Assembly (NCBI RefSeq): GCF_900114995.1
Contig: NZ_FOUX01000001.1
Coordinates: 2,046,001 to 2,110,000 of the forward strand
Length of the DNA: 64,000 nt
Direction: 5' to 3'
Origin: Chitinophaga sp. YR627
Lineage (GTDB): Bacteria; Bacteroidota; Bacteroidia; Chitinophagales; Chitinophagaceae
Position numbers and translations under genes: made by a program. The notes under the pieces are model-generated. The model was given only the letters and a program-made list of their open reading frames with translations, ran no database searches and was not told the origin of the DNA. Within the stretch, counting starts at the first letter, position 1, and the number at the start of each line of letters is the position of its first letter. Shown here piece by piece: positions 16,082 through 26,500 of this stretch.

Positions 16082-17824
16082 ATGCAGACTGCCGACAACA
16101 ACATACTAACACTTCTCCAGCAATGCCTCGCACAGGATGCTTTGCACCAACAAAACACAGCTGATGGTCTGCTCACCTTATGGGTTCGCAAAGCCGATAT
16201 TGTCAGTACCGTGCAGTTCCTGCAACAAAACGCTTACCTGTCGTTATACGATCTCTGTGGTATTGACGAACGCGACAGGGCCCGCAAAGAGCAGCTCCCT
16301 GTCGCAGACTTCTCGGTAGTCTACCTGCTCTTCTCATTCAAAGACAACAACTTCATCCGACTCAAAGTGCCACTGACCGGTGAATATCCCTCCCTCCCCT
16401 CCATCACTGCTATCTTCCCAAATGCAAACTGGTACGAACGCGAAATCTACGATATGTTTGGCATCCGCTTCGATGGCCATCCACATCTGCAACGTCTGCT
16501 GATGCCGCAAAGCTGGCAGGGACATCCCTTACGTAAAGAACACCCCGCCCGTGCCACTGAAATCGGCCCGTTCCGTCTCTGGGATGAAAAGCAGGACGCT
16601 GAACAGGAAGCCCTTCGCTTCAAACCGGAAGAATGGGGTATGCAAACGCATAGCGATGATGCCGATTTTATGTTCCTGAATATCGGTCCGCAACACCCCG
16701 GCACACACGGTGTATTACGCATCATACTACAACTGGATGGTGAAGAAATTGTAGACGCTGTCCCTGAGATTGGCTTCCACCACCGGGGTGCAGAGAAAAT
16801 GGGAGAACGCCAGAGCTGGCACACGTACATCCCTTATACCGACCGTATTGACTATCTGGGAGGTGTCATGAATAATCTCTCCTATCTGCTCGCCGTAGAA
16901 CAGCTGGCAGGTATCACTATCCCCGACCGCGCGCAAGTCATCAGGGTGATGCTCTGCGAATTGTTCCGCATCAATAGTCACCTGGTATGGTTCGGCACCT
17001 TTGCACAGGACCTCGGACAACTATCCCCTGTATTCTATATGTTCACCGAAAGGGAAAAGATATTTGATGTGATAGAAGCAGTCTGCGGTGGCAGAATGCA
17101 TCCTAACTGGTTCCGTATCGGTGGTGTGGCACAGGACCTCCCCAATGGATGGGATACACTGGTACGTGATTTTGTAAACCGCTTCCCTGCCAAACTGAAA
17201 GAATTTAATGACATGGTACTGCGCAATAGCCTTATTAAAGCGCGTACAAAAGGCATCGGCGTATATACGCTGGAAGAAGCGATCGAATGGGGTGTAACCG
17301 GCCCCGGTTTACGTGCCTGTGGCTTCGACTGGGACTTCCGTAAGAAACGTCCTTACTCCGGTTATGAAATGTTTGATTTTGATATCCCCATTGCGCAGCA
17401 TGGCGATTGCTATGACAGATCTGTCGTGAGAGTAGAAGAAATGAGACAAAGTCTGCGCATCATCGAGCAGTGTCTGAATAATATGCCTTCGGGCAATTAC
17501 AAGGCAGATCATCCGCTCACCACACCTCCTATCAAAAAACATACAATGCAGGATATTGAAACACTGATCACCCATTTTCTCAATGTCAGCTGGGGTCCGG
17601 TTATTCCGCCGGGAGAAGCCATGAGCTGTGTGGAGGCCACTAAAGGCGCTACCAGTTACTACCTGATCAGTGACGGCAATACCTCCTCTTACAGAACGCG
17701 TATACGAACGCCCTCGTTCCCTCATATGCAGATGGTCCCCTATATCAGCAAAGGATATACGGTAGCCGACCTGCTGTCTATACTGGGAAGCGTGGACTAT
17801 GTGCTGGCAGATATTGACAGATAG
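16082..17824 (+). CDS. nuoCD: NADH-quinone oxidoreductase fused subunit C/D
   Basis: 580 aa fusion. Residues ~1-175 are the NuoC part (30-kDa subunit), with [20 protein letters not shown] and the HPLRKEHP motif at ~150; residues ~195-580 are NuoD (49-kDa subunit) with [30 protein letters not shown] and the C-terminal [11 protein letters not shown] end. NuoD shapes the quinone pocket. Fusion of C and D is shared with Escherichia coli and other Bacteroidota. About 105 bp with a palindromic repeat precede it. Confidence 0.97.
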   Translation: MQTADNNILTLLQQCLAQDALHQQNTADGLLTLWVRKADIVSTVQFLQQNAYLSLYDLCGIDERDRARKEQLPVADFSVVYLLFSFKDNNFIRLKVPLTGEYPSLPSITAIFPNANWYEREIYDMFGIRFDGHPHLQRLLMPQSWQGHPLRKEHPARATEIGPFRLWDEKQDAEQEALRFKPEEWGMQTHSDDADFMFLNIGPQHPGTHGVLRIILQLDGEEIVDAVPEIGFHHRGAEKMGERQSWHTYIPYTDRIDYLGGVMNNLSYLLAVEQLAGITIPDRAQVIRVMLCELFRINSHLVWFGTFAQDLGQLSPVFYMFTEREKIFDVIEAVCGGRMHPNWFRIGGVAQDLPNGWDTLVRDFVNRFPAKLKEFNDMVLRNSLIKARTKGIGVYTLEEAIEWGVTGPGLRACGFDWDFRKKRPYSGYEMFDFDIPIAQHGDCYDRSVVRVEEMRQSLRIIEQCLNNMPSGNYKADHPLTTPPIKKHTMQDIETLITHFLNVSWGPVIPPGEAMSCVEATKGATSYYLISDGNTSSYRTRIRTPSFPHMQMVPYISKGYTVADLLSILGSVDYVLADIDR

Positions 17825-17833
17825 TCAAATCAA

Positions 17834-18304
17834 ATGCTTATGCTTAGTACTACTGAAAAGGAAGCGATCGATCATGAGATCGGACTGGTGCCTCATAAAA
17901 GAGCCACTGTCATCGAGGCACTGAAGATCGTACAACAACATCGCGGATGGATCAGCGATGACAGCGTAGAAGAAATTGCTGACTACCTCGGTATCAGTCC
18001 GGCCGAGGTGGACAGCGTAGCTACCTTCTATAATCTCATCTTCCGCAAGCCTGTCGGACGACATGTCATCTTACTCTGCGACAGCATCTCCTGCTACGTC
18101 ATGGGATATAAAGGTCTCTATGCCGCTTTACAACACAAACTACACATCAGTTTCGGACAAACATGTCCGGATAACCGTTTCACACTTTTACCCAATGCCT
18201 GTCTGGGTTGCTGTGATCATGCGCCTGCCATGATGATAGACAAAGACCTCTACAGAGATATTACGATTGAACAGCTGGATGATATCCTGAAAAAATATGC
18301 ATGA
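17834..18304 (+). CDS. nuoE: NADH-quinone oxidoreductase subunit E (24 kDa, 2Fe-2S)
   Basis: 156 aa thioredoxin-like subunit with the four cysteine ligands of cluster N1a: LCDSISCYVMG and PNACLGCCDHAPAM. Helical N-terminus includes the typical SPAEVDSVATFYNLIFRKPV stretch. A second ATG two codons in is also usable. Its stop overlaps the nuoF start (ATGATG junction at 18301), indicating translational coupling. Confidence 0.95.
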   Translation: MLMLSTTEKEAIDHEIGLVPHKRATVIEALKIVQQHRGWISDDSVEEIADYLGISPAEVDSVATFYNLIFRKPVGRHVILLCDSISCYVMGYKGLYAALQHKLHISFGQTCPDNRFTLLPNACLGCCDHAPAMMIDKDLYRDITIEQLDDILKKYA

Positions 18305-19581
18305 TGACAGAACGCCCGCTTACAAGAAATATATATCCTGATCGTCCTCCGATGAATCTGAAGGAGTACGAGCAAACCGGTGGATATGCGGCCCTCAGAA
18401 AAGTATGCAGTAGTATGGACCCTGCTGCCTTACAAAAACTGGTGCAGGACAGTAACCTCAAGGGCCGTGGTGGTGCTGGCTTCAGTACGGGTATGAAATG
18501 GAGTCTGATTCCCATGGACGATAAAGCAGCACGTCCCAAATACCTGATCGCCAATGCAGACGAAATGGAACCCGGTACCTTCAAAGACCGCCTGTTACTG
18601 GAAGGCAATCCTCACCAGCTGATAGAAGGCATGATACTCGCCGCGTATGCCATCCAGGCAGATATTGCCTATGTATTCCTCCGCTGGGCCTATCATGAAG
18701 CAGCTGCACTGATCCGCAAGAGTATCCAGGAAGCTTACGACGCAGGTTATCTGGGAACGGATATACTGGGCAGTGGCTTTCATCTCGAAATGTACCTCCA
18801 TACAGGTGTGGGCCGCTATATGTGTGGCGAAGAGACTGCCCTGCTCAATGCGCTGGAAGGTAAACGGGCTACGCCCAGAGCGAAACCGCCTTTCCCGCAG
18901 ATCAGCGGACTCTTTGGAAAACCCACCATTGTCAACAATGTCGAAACGCTGTGCTGCGTACCGCATATCGTCAATAACGGCGCAGCATGGTTTAAGGGAC
19001 TCAGCTACAGCGAAGATGGCGGCACCAAGGTATATGGCGTCAGTGGTAAAGTAAAAAGACCCGGCGCATGGGAGCTTCCTATGGGTGTGACGATGCGCGA
19101 ACTGATAGAAGAACATGCCGGTGGTATGAAATCTGGATATGAGTTAAAAGGCGTATTACCGGGCGGCGCGTCTACCGACTTTCTGACCACACAGCATCTT
19201 GATATTAAAATGGATTATAAGTCCGTCGCAGCTGCAGGCAGCCGCCTCGGTACAGGTACCATGATCGTACTGGACTCCGGTACCTGTCCGGTAGGTTTCG
19301 TGCACAACCTGCAGCATTTCTTTGCACAGGAAAGCTGCGGATGGTGTACCCCCTGTCGCGAGGGACTACCCTGGGTAGAAAAGATCCTGCTGGCCCTTGA
19401 AAAAGGTGATGGCAAACCCGAAGATATTGAACTCTTACAGATGCATACACAGTTCCTGGGGCCGGGTAATACGTTCTGCGCACTGGCTCCCGGTGCTATG
19501 GAACCATTACAAAGCGCACTAAAATATTTCATGGAGGATTTTGAGAAACATGTGGAGCATAAAAAGTGCCCATATGACTAA
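18301..19581 (+). CDS. nuoF: NADH-quinone oxidoreductase subunit F (NADH-binding, FMN)
   Basis: 426 aa. Contains the NADH-binding loop GRGGAGFSTGMKW (residues ~57-69), the FMN-site stretch YLIANADEMEPGTFKDR, the SLBB region, and the N3 4Fe-4S ligands in ESCGWCTPCREG with a later Cys in NTFCALAPGAMEPL. It takes electrons from NADH to the NuoE/NuoG chain. Many Bacteroidota operons lack nuoEFG; here the dehydrogenase module is present. Confidence 0.97.
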   Translation: MMTERPLTRNIYPDRPPMNLKEYEQTGGYAALRKVCSSMDPAALQKLVQDSNLKGRGGAGFSTGMKWSLIPMDDKAARPKYLIANADEMEPGTFKDRLLLEGNPHQLIEGMILAAYAIQADIAYVFLRWAYHEAAALIRKSIQEAYDAGYLGTDILGSGFHLEMYLHTGVGRYMCGEETALLNALEGKRATPRAKPPFPQISGLFGKPTIVNNVETLCCVPHIVNNGAAWFKGLSYSEDGGTKVYGVSGKVKRPGAWELPMGVTMRELIEEHAGGMKSGYELKGVLPGGASTDFLTTQHLDIKMDYKSVAAAGSRLGTGTMIVLDSGTCPVGFVHNLQHFFAQESCGWCTPCREGLPWVEKILLALEKGDGKPEDIELLQMHTQFLGPGNTFCALAPGAMEPLQSALKYFMEDFEKHVEHKKCPYD

Positions 19582-19592
19582 ATAGCTAAACA

Positions 19593-22292
19593 ATGCCACG
19601 CATATACATAGATAATATGCCTTTCGAAGTGAAAGCAGGTAAGAACCTGCTGGAGGTCTGCCTGAGCCTGGGCATTGACCTTCCCTACTTCTGCTGGCAT
19701 CCTGCCATGGGCAGTATCGGCGCCTGCCGGCAATGTGCTGTCAAAGTGTACAAAGACGCTGAAGATACCAAAGGGCGTATCATGATGAGCTGTATGGAAA
19801 GTGTAAAGGACGACCTGCGTATTTCTGTCTGTGATCCCGGCGCAAAGGCATTCCGCGCACAGGTAATAGAATGGCTGATGACCAATCACCCGCATGACTG
19901 TCCGGTATGTGATGAAGGCGGCAGTTGCCACCTGCAGGATGTCACCGTTATGACCGGACACGATTACCGGCGTTATGAATTTAAAAAACGTACCTATACC
20001 AATCAATATCTTGGTCCGCTGATCAACCATGAAATGAACCGCTGTATACAGTGCTATCGTTGTGTACGATTCTACAGGGATTATGCCGGTGGTAAAGACC
20101 TGAATGTATTCTCCGCACATAATCATGTGTATTTCGGCAGAGAAAAGGACGGCGTGCTGCAAAGTCCTTTTAGCGGTAACCTGGCAGAGGTCTGTCCTAC
20201 CGGCGTATTTACAGATAAAACACTCAAAGAGCATTATACCCGTAAATGGGATCTGACCAATGCACCCGCCATTTGTCAGCATTGCAGTCTGGGATGTAAT
20301 ATCATTGCCGGAGAACGTTACGGTCAGCTACGTAGTATCGTCAACCGTTATAACAGCGAGGTCAATGGTTATTTCCTGTGCGATAAAGGCCGCTTTGGCT
20401 ATGAATTCGTCAACAGTGAAAACCGTATTACACAAACACTGATCCGTCATCGTGCAGCGGAAGCGGTAGATGAACAGACCCTGATGAATCATCTGCCGCA
20501 TATCCTGACTGGTCATACGGTGATCGGTATTGGTTCGCCGAGAGCCTCTATCGAGAGTAATTATGCCCTGATGGAACTGGCAGGCAAAGAATGTTTTTAC
20601 CAGGGATTACCCGATAACCAGGTATTTCTGGAACAAAAGATCGCTGACATCCTTTCAGCAGGCACTATTCATACCCCTTCTCTAAAAGAGATCGAACAGG
20701 CGGACGCCGTACTGGTACTAGGAGAAGACATCTGGAATACGGCTCCCATCATGGCACTGGCAGTACGCCAGTCCGTTATGAGAACAGCCGCCGCACACGT
20801 ACAGGAACAGGTACCCGTCCCTGGCTGGCATGATGCCGCCTTAAAAGAACTGGCCCAGGAAAGCAAGGGTTTTCTGGCGAATATGAGTATACTTTCTTCT
20901 CCGCTGGATGAGATAGCCGCCGTTCAGGTACATGGCACACCTGATGATATGGCTCGTCTGGGCTTCCAGATCGCACACCTGCTGAATAATACACTACCGG
21001 CAGTTGACAATGCAGCTGACACGCTGCTACACAATGCTACAATGATCAGCCAGCAGTTACTGCTGGCCAGACACCCGGTAATTATCACAGGTACCTCTTC
21101 GGGTAGCGAAGCACTGATCAGGGCAGCTTATGATATCGCGGCGGCGCTTCAAAACGAGGAGCGACACCCCGGACTTGCCTTTGTATTACCCGATTGCAAT
21201 AGCATGGGGCTCGCCATGACCGGCGCATCTTCTTTTGAAAAAGCGCTGGCGATCGTACAAAAGAACCCGGACGTCACCGCTGTCATCCTGGAAAATGACC
21301 TCTACAGGAATATCCCGGCCGATCTGGTAGACACCTTCTTCAGTAAATGCCGGCAGGTGGTTGTACTGGATACACTCCACAACCGCACCACTGAAAAGGC
21401 GGATGTATTGATACCGGTAGCCACCTTCGCAGAAGGCGATGGCACATTCATCAATAATGAGGGACGGGCCCAACGGAGCTACCAGGTATTCATGTCTCCC
21501 GATAAAGTGCTGAAAGAGGCCTTTAAATGGCTTTTTGAGATGAAGGTGATACGCAGAGCCATTTCAAATGGTCATGACGTACATCCGGACGAAATGCTGG
21601 CAGGATTGGAAAGGGCTTATCCGCAGTTCAAAGGTATTGCCGATGTGGTCCCCTCACATGCATTTCGTATACACGGATCGCGTATTCCCCGGGAATCGCA
21701 GCGTTACAGTGGACGCACTGCCATGCAGGCCAATAAAGCCGTCAGCGAACCAAAACCACTCCAGGATGATGATTCTCCCCTGTCATTTACCATGGAAGGC
21801 TACCGGGGAATGCCACCTGCCCCGCTGATCCCTTATTTCTGGGCGCCGGGATGGAATTCTGGTCAGGCAGTGAACAAATACCAGCAGGAAACAGGGGGTG
21901 CTTTAAAAGGGGGGGATCCGGGTATCCGCTTATTCAGAGAAACTGGTGCTATACCTGCCTATTTCCAGGATATACCGGACGCTTTCAGTCCCCGGCAGGG
22001 AAAATGGTTCCTGTTACCACAATATCAGTTATTCGGCTCAGGCGAACTCAGTATCTATACCAAAGGTATAGCAGCCCTTTCTCCGGAACCCCGGGCCATT
22101 CTTTCTGCACGGGATGCCGCCTCGCTGAACATGGCAACAGGAGACCTGCTCTCTGTACAGACAGATAACAGAACCTACCAGTTTCCACTGGAAACAAGAG
22201 ATGATCTGCAGGATGGCATCGTCATACTCACGGCAGGACTAAAAGGGATGGACGCATTGAGTTGGGGCACATGGGTAAATCTTTTTAAATAA
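19593..22292 (+). CDS. nuoG: NADH-quinone oxidoreductase subunit G (iron-sulfur, 75 kDa)
   Basis: 899 aa. N-terminal 2Fe-2S ferredoxin (FCWHPAMGSIGACRQCAVKV), a His-Cys 4Fe-4S stretch (HPHDCPVCDEGGSCHLQD), a C-x2-C-x2-C motif (NRCIQCYRCVRF) and, at ~226-260, ICQHCSLGC plus a distant Cys in GYFLCDKGR, which are the ligands of the extra N7 cluster found in only some bacteria. A molybdopterin oxidoreductase-like domain fills the rest, catalytically inactive in complex I. It follows nuoF by 11 bp. Confidence 0.96.
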   Translation: MPRIYIDNMPFEVKAGKNLLEVCLSLGIDLPYFCWHPAMGSIGACRQCAVKVYKDAEDTKGRIMMSCMESVKDDLRISVCDPGAKAFRAQVIEWLMTNHPHDCPVCDEGGSCHLQDVTVMTGHDYRRYEFKKRTYTNQYLGPLINHEMNRCIQCYRCVRFYRDYAGGKDLNVFSAHNHVYFGREKDGVLQSPFSGNLAEVCPTGVFTDKTLKEHYTRKWDLTNAPAICQHCSLGCNIIAGERYGQLRSIVNRYNSEVNGYFLCDKGRFGYEFVNSENRITQTLIRHRAAEAVDEQTLMNHLPHILTGHTVIGIGSPRASIESNYALMELAGKECFYQGLPDNQVFLEQKIADILSAGTIHTPSLKEIEQADAVLVLGEDIWNTAPIMALAVRQSVMRTAAAHVQEQVPVPGWHDAALKELAQESKGFLANMSILSSPLDEIAAVQVHGTPDDMARLGFQIAHLLNNTLPAVDNAADTLLHNATMISQQLLLARHPVIITGTSSGSEALIRAAYDIAAALQNEERHPGLAFVLPDCNSMGLAMTGASSFEKALAIVQKNPDVTAVILENDLYRNIPADLVDTFFSKCRQVVVLDTLHNRTTEKADVLIPVATFAEGDGTFINNEGRAQRSYQVFMSPDKVLKEAFKWLFEMKVIRRAISNGHDVHPDEMLAGLERAYPQFKGIADVVPSHAFRIHGSRIPRESQRYSGRTAMQANKAVSEPKPLQDDDSPLSFTMEGYRGMPPAPLIPYFWAPGWNSGQAVNKYQQETGGALKGGDPGIRLFRETGAIPAYFQDIPDAFSPRQGKWFLLPQYQLFGSGELSIYTKGIAALSPEPRAILSARDAASLNMATGDLLSVQTDNRTYQFPLETRDDLQDGIVILTAGLKGMDALSWGTWVNLFK

Positions 22293-22298
22293 CGCGAC

Positions 22299-23255
22299 AT
22301 GACAGTAATGCAACATATCTGGATCGTATTGGGCGTACTTTTCGTATTCCTGAATATAGCGGCAGGACTGATATGGGTAGAACGCAGACTGCTTGCCATG
22401 TGGCAGGACAGATTAGGGCCTAACAGGGCCGGTCCTTTAGGTTTGATGATCGTGCTGGCAGATACCCTCAAGTTGTTCTTTAAAGAGGACTGGATCCCTC
22501 CTTTTGCCGATAAATGGGTATTCATCTTCGCGCCCGCTATTGTCGTGGCCAGTGTGCTGATGAGTTTTGTGATCATCCCCTTTGCACCCGGCATTCTCGT
22601 GGCCGATCTCAACGTCGGCTTACTCTTCTTTCTTGCCATGTCATCCCTCGGTGTGTACAGCATTGTACTGGGGGGATGGGCTTCCAATAATAAATATTCG
22701 CTGTTAGGGGCCCTGAGAGGAGCTTCCCAGATGATCGCCTATGAGGTCTTTATGGGCCTTTCACTCATGGGCGTCGTTATGCTGAGCCGTTCTTTCAACC
22801 TGGCGGAGATTGTTGCTGCACAGGAGAAGGTATGGTTCGTTTTTCTGCAGCCAGTCGGATTTGTGATCTTTTTTATCGCCGGACTAGCAGAAACCCACCG
22901 CTTACCCTTTGATATTCCGGAGTCAGAAAGTGAACTGATCGCCGGTTTCCACGCAGAGTATTCCGGGATGAAATTCGGTATGTTCTTCATCGGGGAATAC
23001 CTGGGTATTACGCTCATATCTGCCATGACAGTGACCCTGTTTTTTGGCGGATGGTTAGGCCCTGCGTTCCTGCCACCCGTTGTGTGGTTCTTTCTGAAAA
23101 CATTTGTATTCATCGGATTATTCATTCTGCTGAGAGCTTCATTGCCCCGGCCACGATATGATCAGTTACTGGAATACGGCTGGAAACTGCTGTTACCCCT
23201 GGTATTGGTCAATCTACTGGTAACAGGCGCTATCGCACTCTGGATGAAACATTAG
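22299..23255 (+). CDS. nuoH: NADH-quinone oxidoreductase subunit H
   Basis: 318 aa, eight or so transmembrane helices. Conserved loops are present: ERRLLAMWQDRLGPNRAGP, then GLAETHRLPFDIPESESELI with the acidic cluster of the E-channel, and EYSGMKFGMFFIGEY. It forms the quinone entry path with NuoB/D and couples to proton pumping. 6 bp after nuoG. Confidence 0.96.
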   Translation: MTVMQHIWIVLGVLFVFLNIAAGLIWVERRLLAMWQDRLGPNRAGPLGLMIVLADTLKLFFKEDWIPPFADKWVFIFAPAIVVASVLMSFVIIPFAPGILVADLNVGLLFFLAMSSLGVYSIVLGGWASNNKYSLLGALRGASQMIAYEVFMGLSLMGVVMLSRSFNLAEIVAAQEKVWFVFLQPVGFVIFFIAGLAETHRLPFDIPESESELIAGFHAEYSGMKFGMFFIGEYLGITLISAMTVTLFFGGWLGPAFLPPVVWFFLKTFVFIGLFILLRASLPRPRYDQLLEYGWKLLLPLVLVNLLVTGAIALWMKH

Positions 23256-23280
23256 CAGATAAACATAAAAACCTGTAACA

Positions 23281-23796
23281 ATGATCAGTCATCTGCGCAC
23301 CATGTGGTTAGTCTTTCTGCATCTCTTTCACAAAAGGGAAACCATTCAATATCCGGAAGAAAAAGTAGCCATGCGTCCCCGCTGGCGCGGACGTATCGTA
23401 TTGACAAAAGATCCTGACGGTGGAGAACGCTGTGTAGGATGTTATCTCTGCGCTGCCGCCTGTCCGGTGGACTGTATCGCCCTTCAGGCGGCAGAAGACG
23501 AAAACGGACGTCGCTATCCGGAGTTCTTCCGGATCAATTTTTCCCGTTGCATCTTCTGTGGTTATTGCGAAGAGGCTTGTCCGACTTACGCCATTCAGCT
23601 CACCCCGGACTTTGAAATGGCAGAATACAGAAGACAGGACCTCGTTTACGAAAAAGAAGACCTGCTGATAGATAGTCAGGGCAAATACCCTGGTTACAAT
23701 TTCTATAAAATGGCAGGACTCAGTGCCGGCGTAAAAGAAAAGGGCAAGGGAGAAAATGAAGAAGCGCCGGTAGATATCAAAAGCTTATTACCCTGA
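23281..23796 (+). CDS. nuoI: NADH-quinone oxidoreductase subunit I (2x 4Fe-4S)
   Basis: 171 aa with two classic ferredoxin motifs: [15 protein letters not shown] (about 51-65) and [15 protein letters not shown] (about 90-104), ligating N6a and N6b. The N-terminal helix attaches it to the membrane arm. It follows nuoH by 25 bp and precedes nuoJ by 13 bp. Confidence 0.96.
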   Translation: MISHLRTMWLVFLHLFHKRETIQYPEEKVAMRPRWRGRIVLTKDPDGGERCVGCYLCAAACPVDCIALQAAEDENGRRYPEFFRINFSRCIFCGYCEEACPTYAIQLTPDFEMAEYRRQDLVYEKEDLLIDSQGKYPGYNFYKMAGLSAGVKEKGKGENEEAPVDIKSLLP

Positions 23797-23809
23797 AAAA
23801 TGTATTGCC

Positions 23810-24328
23810 ATGCCGATACTCTTCTATCTCTCGTCAGCGGTAGCGATCATTGCTACGATTATGGTCATCACGCGTTACCATCCTATACACGCATTGCTGT
23901 ATCTCGTGGTATCCTTCCTGGCTATTGCGATGGTCTTTCTTTCCCTGGGCGCACCATTCGCAGCAGCATTAGAAGTGATCGTGTATGCAGGCGCGATTAT
24001 GGTATTGTTCATTTTCGTGGTGATGATGCTGAATCTCGGAAAAGAGACCGCTGCTCAGGAGAAAGACTGGCTGCGTCCTGCCGTATGGATCGGACCGGGC
24101 GTACTCACGCTGGTATTGCTGATGGAAATGAGCATACTCCTGTTGGCGCCTCCGCAAAGAAATGTCGCCGTAGCCGTAGTGACACCTAAACAGGTGGCGC
24201 TTTCACTATACGGAGAGTACATTATTGCCGTTGAACTGATCGGCTTTTTACTAACGACGGGAATTGTAGGCGCTGCGCATATCGGCAAACAAAAGAAGAA
24301 AAGTCTGCACAGATTTTTACAAGCATAA
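23810..24328 (+). CDS. nuoJ: NADH-quinone oxidoreductase subunit J
   Basis: 172 aa, five predicted membrane helices; PIHALLYLVVSFLAIAMVFL and EVIVYAGAIMVLFIFVVMML are the conserved helices of this subunit, the second including the flexible glycine of helix 3. C-terminus ends in a basic stretch. 3 bp before nuoK. Confidence 0.94.
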   Translation: MPILFYLSSAVAIIATIMVITRYHPIHALLYLVVSFLAIAMVFLSLGAPFAAALEVIVYAGAIMVLFIFVVMMLNLGKETAAQEKDWLRPAVWIGPGVLTLVLLMEMSILLLAPPQRNVAVAVVTPKQVALSLYGEYIIAVELIGFLLTTGIVGAAHIGKQKKKSLHRFLQA

Positions 24329-24331
24329 CAT

Positions 24332-24640
24332 ATGGCACCCATCTCTGCACATACGGTCCTTATTGTCGCCGCCATCCTGTTTGTACTGGGACTCGCCGGC
24401 GTGCTCACCCGGAAGAACATCATCTTTATGCTGATCTCGATAGAGATCATGTTAAATGCCGCCGGACTTGCCTTCATTGCTGCCGGTTCCAGGTGGCAGC
24501 AGCCCGACGGACAGATCATGTACCTGTTCATTCTGGCAATGGCAGCTGCAGAAGTATCTGTGGCGCTGGCGATGGTCTTACAGATCCATCATCAGCATAA
24601 GACGCTGGATGTGGAAGATCTGAGAGAATTAAAAGACTAA
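24332..24640 (+). CDS. nuoK: NADH-quinone oxidoreductase subunit K
   Basis: 102 aa, three membrane helices. Conserved carboxylates of the channel are visible in ISIEIMLNAAGLAFI and AMAAAEVSVALAMVLQI. Length is typical for NuoK. It precedes nuoL by 3 bp. Confidence 0.95.
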   Translation: MAPISAHTVLIVAAILFVLGLAGVLTRKNIIFMLISIEIMLNAAGLAFIAAGSRWQQPDGQIMYLFILAMAAAEVSVALAMVLQIHHQHKTLDVEDLRELKD

Positions 24641-24643
24641 GCC

Positions 24644-26500
24644 ATGCAACAGTATCTTTATCTTATTCCGGCAATGCCGCTGATCGGCTTCCTGTTACTG
24701 ATAACAGGGGGCGCACAGTTCCCCCGGTATGTTACCGCTATGATTGGGGCCGGCAGCATATGCGTGTCTGCCATCATCGCGATCACAATGGGTGCGCAGT
24801 TCTTACTATATCCGCCCCTGGAAGGCGTATATCATCAGCAGTTATGGCACTGGTTCAATATCGGAAAACTACATGCAGATATTGGCCTCCAGCTGGATGC
24901 AATGTCGCTGGTTTTTGTCTGCATCATCACGTTTATAGGCGCGTTGATACATATCTACTCCATTGCCTTTATGGAACATGACCGGGACTATGCGCGTTTT
25001 TTTGCATCAATGAACCTTTTTGTATGTTCCATGCTGCTGCTGGTCATGGCTAACAACCTGGTGTTGTTATACCTGGGCTGGGAAGGCGTAGGCTTATGCA
25101 GTTTTCTGCTGATCGGGTTCTGGTATGAAAGTGAGGCCAACTGCATGGCAGCCCGAAAAGCATTTGTGATCACCCGTATCGGAGATACAGCGATGATCAT
25201 TGGTTTGTTCCTGTTATTCAGGGAACTGGGTACGCTGAATATCCGGGAGATACTGGCGCTCGCGCCACAATACTTTACAACAGGTAATACAACTGTCACC
25301 TGGATTGCCCTCCTGTTACTGGCGGGAGGTATGGGTAAATCAGCTCAGCTACCCTTACAGACCTGGTTACCCGATGCCATGGCTGGTCCCTCTCCTGTCA
25401 GTGCACTGATCCACGCGGCTACGATGGTAACAGCTGGCGTATACCTCATTGCCAGGATGCATACCATTTTCGAACTATCTCCTTTTACCATGCATCTTAC
25501 GGCAATTATTGGGGCGCTGACACTATTGGTGGCTGGCTGTAGTGCCATGGTACAGACAGATATCAAAAGAATACTGGCTTATTCAACGATCAGTCAGATC
25601 GGCTATATGTTCCTGGCCCTTGGCGTAGGTGCCTGGAGTGCTGCCATCTTCCATTTCTTTACGCATGCCTTTTTCAAAGCCCTCTTATTCCTTGCTGCCG
25701 GTGCGGTTATAGAAACCCTGCATCATGAGCACAACATCTTTAAGATGGGTGGACTCAGAAAAGACATGCCTTTGATCTTCCGCACCTTCATCATCGGTGC
25801 GGCAGCACTGGCGGCAGTACCTTTTGTTACCGCGGGCTTTTTCAGTAAAGATGAAATACTCTGGTTTGCCTGGAGCGCAGCGGGTGGGCATCCTTTACTA
25901 TGGGTTACAGGGCTGTTAGGGGCCTTTATAACCGCTTTCTATTCCACCCGGCTGATCTTAGTCGTATTCTGGGGAGAAAGGCAAACTACGCCCGGAAAAC
26001 TACCATCCAGCGCTATGAATATTCCACTGGTGATACTGGCGATCTTCTCCATCGGCGCCGGATGGATCCATTTACCACATCTGACACAGGTATTACCCGA
26101 AACAGTTTTGAAACCTGCACATCCCGAAGAGATCATCTTCCAGTTCATCGCCATATTCTCCACTTTACTGGGCATCATGACGGGATATATGCTGTACTAT
26201 CTCTATCCACATACGATCAGGGGCTGGAAGGAGTCTGAAGGCTTAATGTCTGTGAGGAACTTCTTTTATGCCGGCTGGAAATTCGATCAGTTGTATGATG
26301 TACTGTTTGTCAGACCGTTTGTCTTTATCACACAGGTGAACAGAAATGATGTGACTGACAAGATTTACAGTGGCATTGCCACCATACATCTGCAGCTGAA
26401 CAGATTCCTTTCTGTTTCTCAGAATGGTTCTCTTCGCTGGTATGTGGCAGGTGTGCTGATAGGTATCTTATTCATCATCACTTTACAAATACTACGATGA
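24644..26500 (+). CDS. nuoL: NADH-quinone oxidoreductase subunit L (antiporter-like)
   Basis: 618 aa with ~15 or 16 hydrophobic helices; the antiporter core shows WEGVGLCSFLLIGFWYE, KSAQLPLQTWLPDAMAGPSP and HAATMVTAGVYLIARM. The C-terminal ~100 residues form the long lateral helix and last anchor (GSLRWYVAGVLIGILF). Its stop overlaps the nuoM start by 4 bp. Proton-pumping distal subunit. Confidence 0.96.
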   Translation: MQQYLYLIPAMPLIGFLLLITGGAQFPRYVTAMIGAGSICVSAIIAITMGAQFLLYPPLEGVYHQQLWHWFNIGKLHADIGLQLDAMSLVFVCIITFIGALIHIYSIAFMEHDRDYARFFASMNLFVCSMLLLVMANNLVLLYLGWEGVGLCSFLLIGFWYESEANCMAARKAFVITRIGDTAMIIGLFLLFRELGTLNIREILALAPQYFTTGNTTVTWIALLLLAGGMGKSAQLPLQTWLPDAMAGPSPVSALIHAATMVTAGVYLIARMHTIFELSPFTMHLTAIIGALTLLVAGCSAMVQTDIKRILAYSTISQIGYMFLALGVGAWSAAIFHFFTHAFFKALLFLAAGAVIETLHHEHNIFKMGGLRKDMPLIFRTFIIGAAALAAVPFVTAGFFSKDEILWFAWSAAGGHPLLWVTGLLGAFITAFYSTRLILVVFWGERQTTPGKLPSSAMNIPLVILAIFSIGAGWIHLPHLTQVLPETVLKPAHPEEIIFQFIAIFSTLLGIMTGYMLYYLYPHTIRGWKESEGLMSVRNFFYAGWKFDQLYDVLFVRPFVFITQVNRNDVTDKIYSGIATIHLQLNRFLSVSQNGSLRWYVAGVLIGILFIITLQILR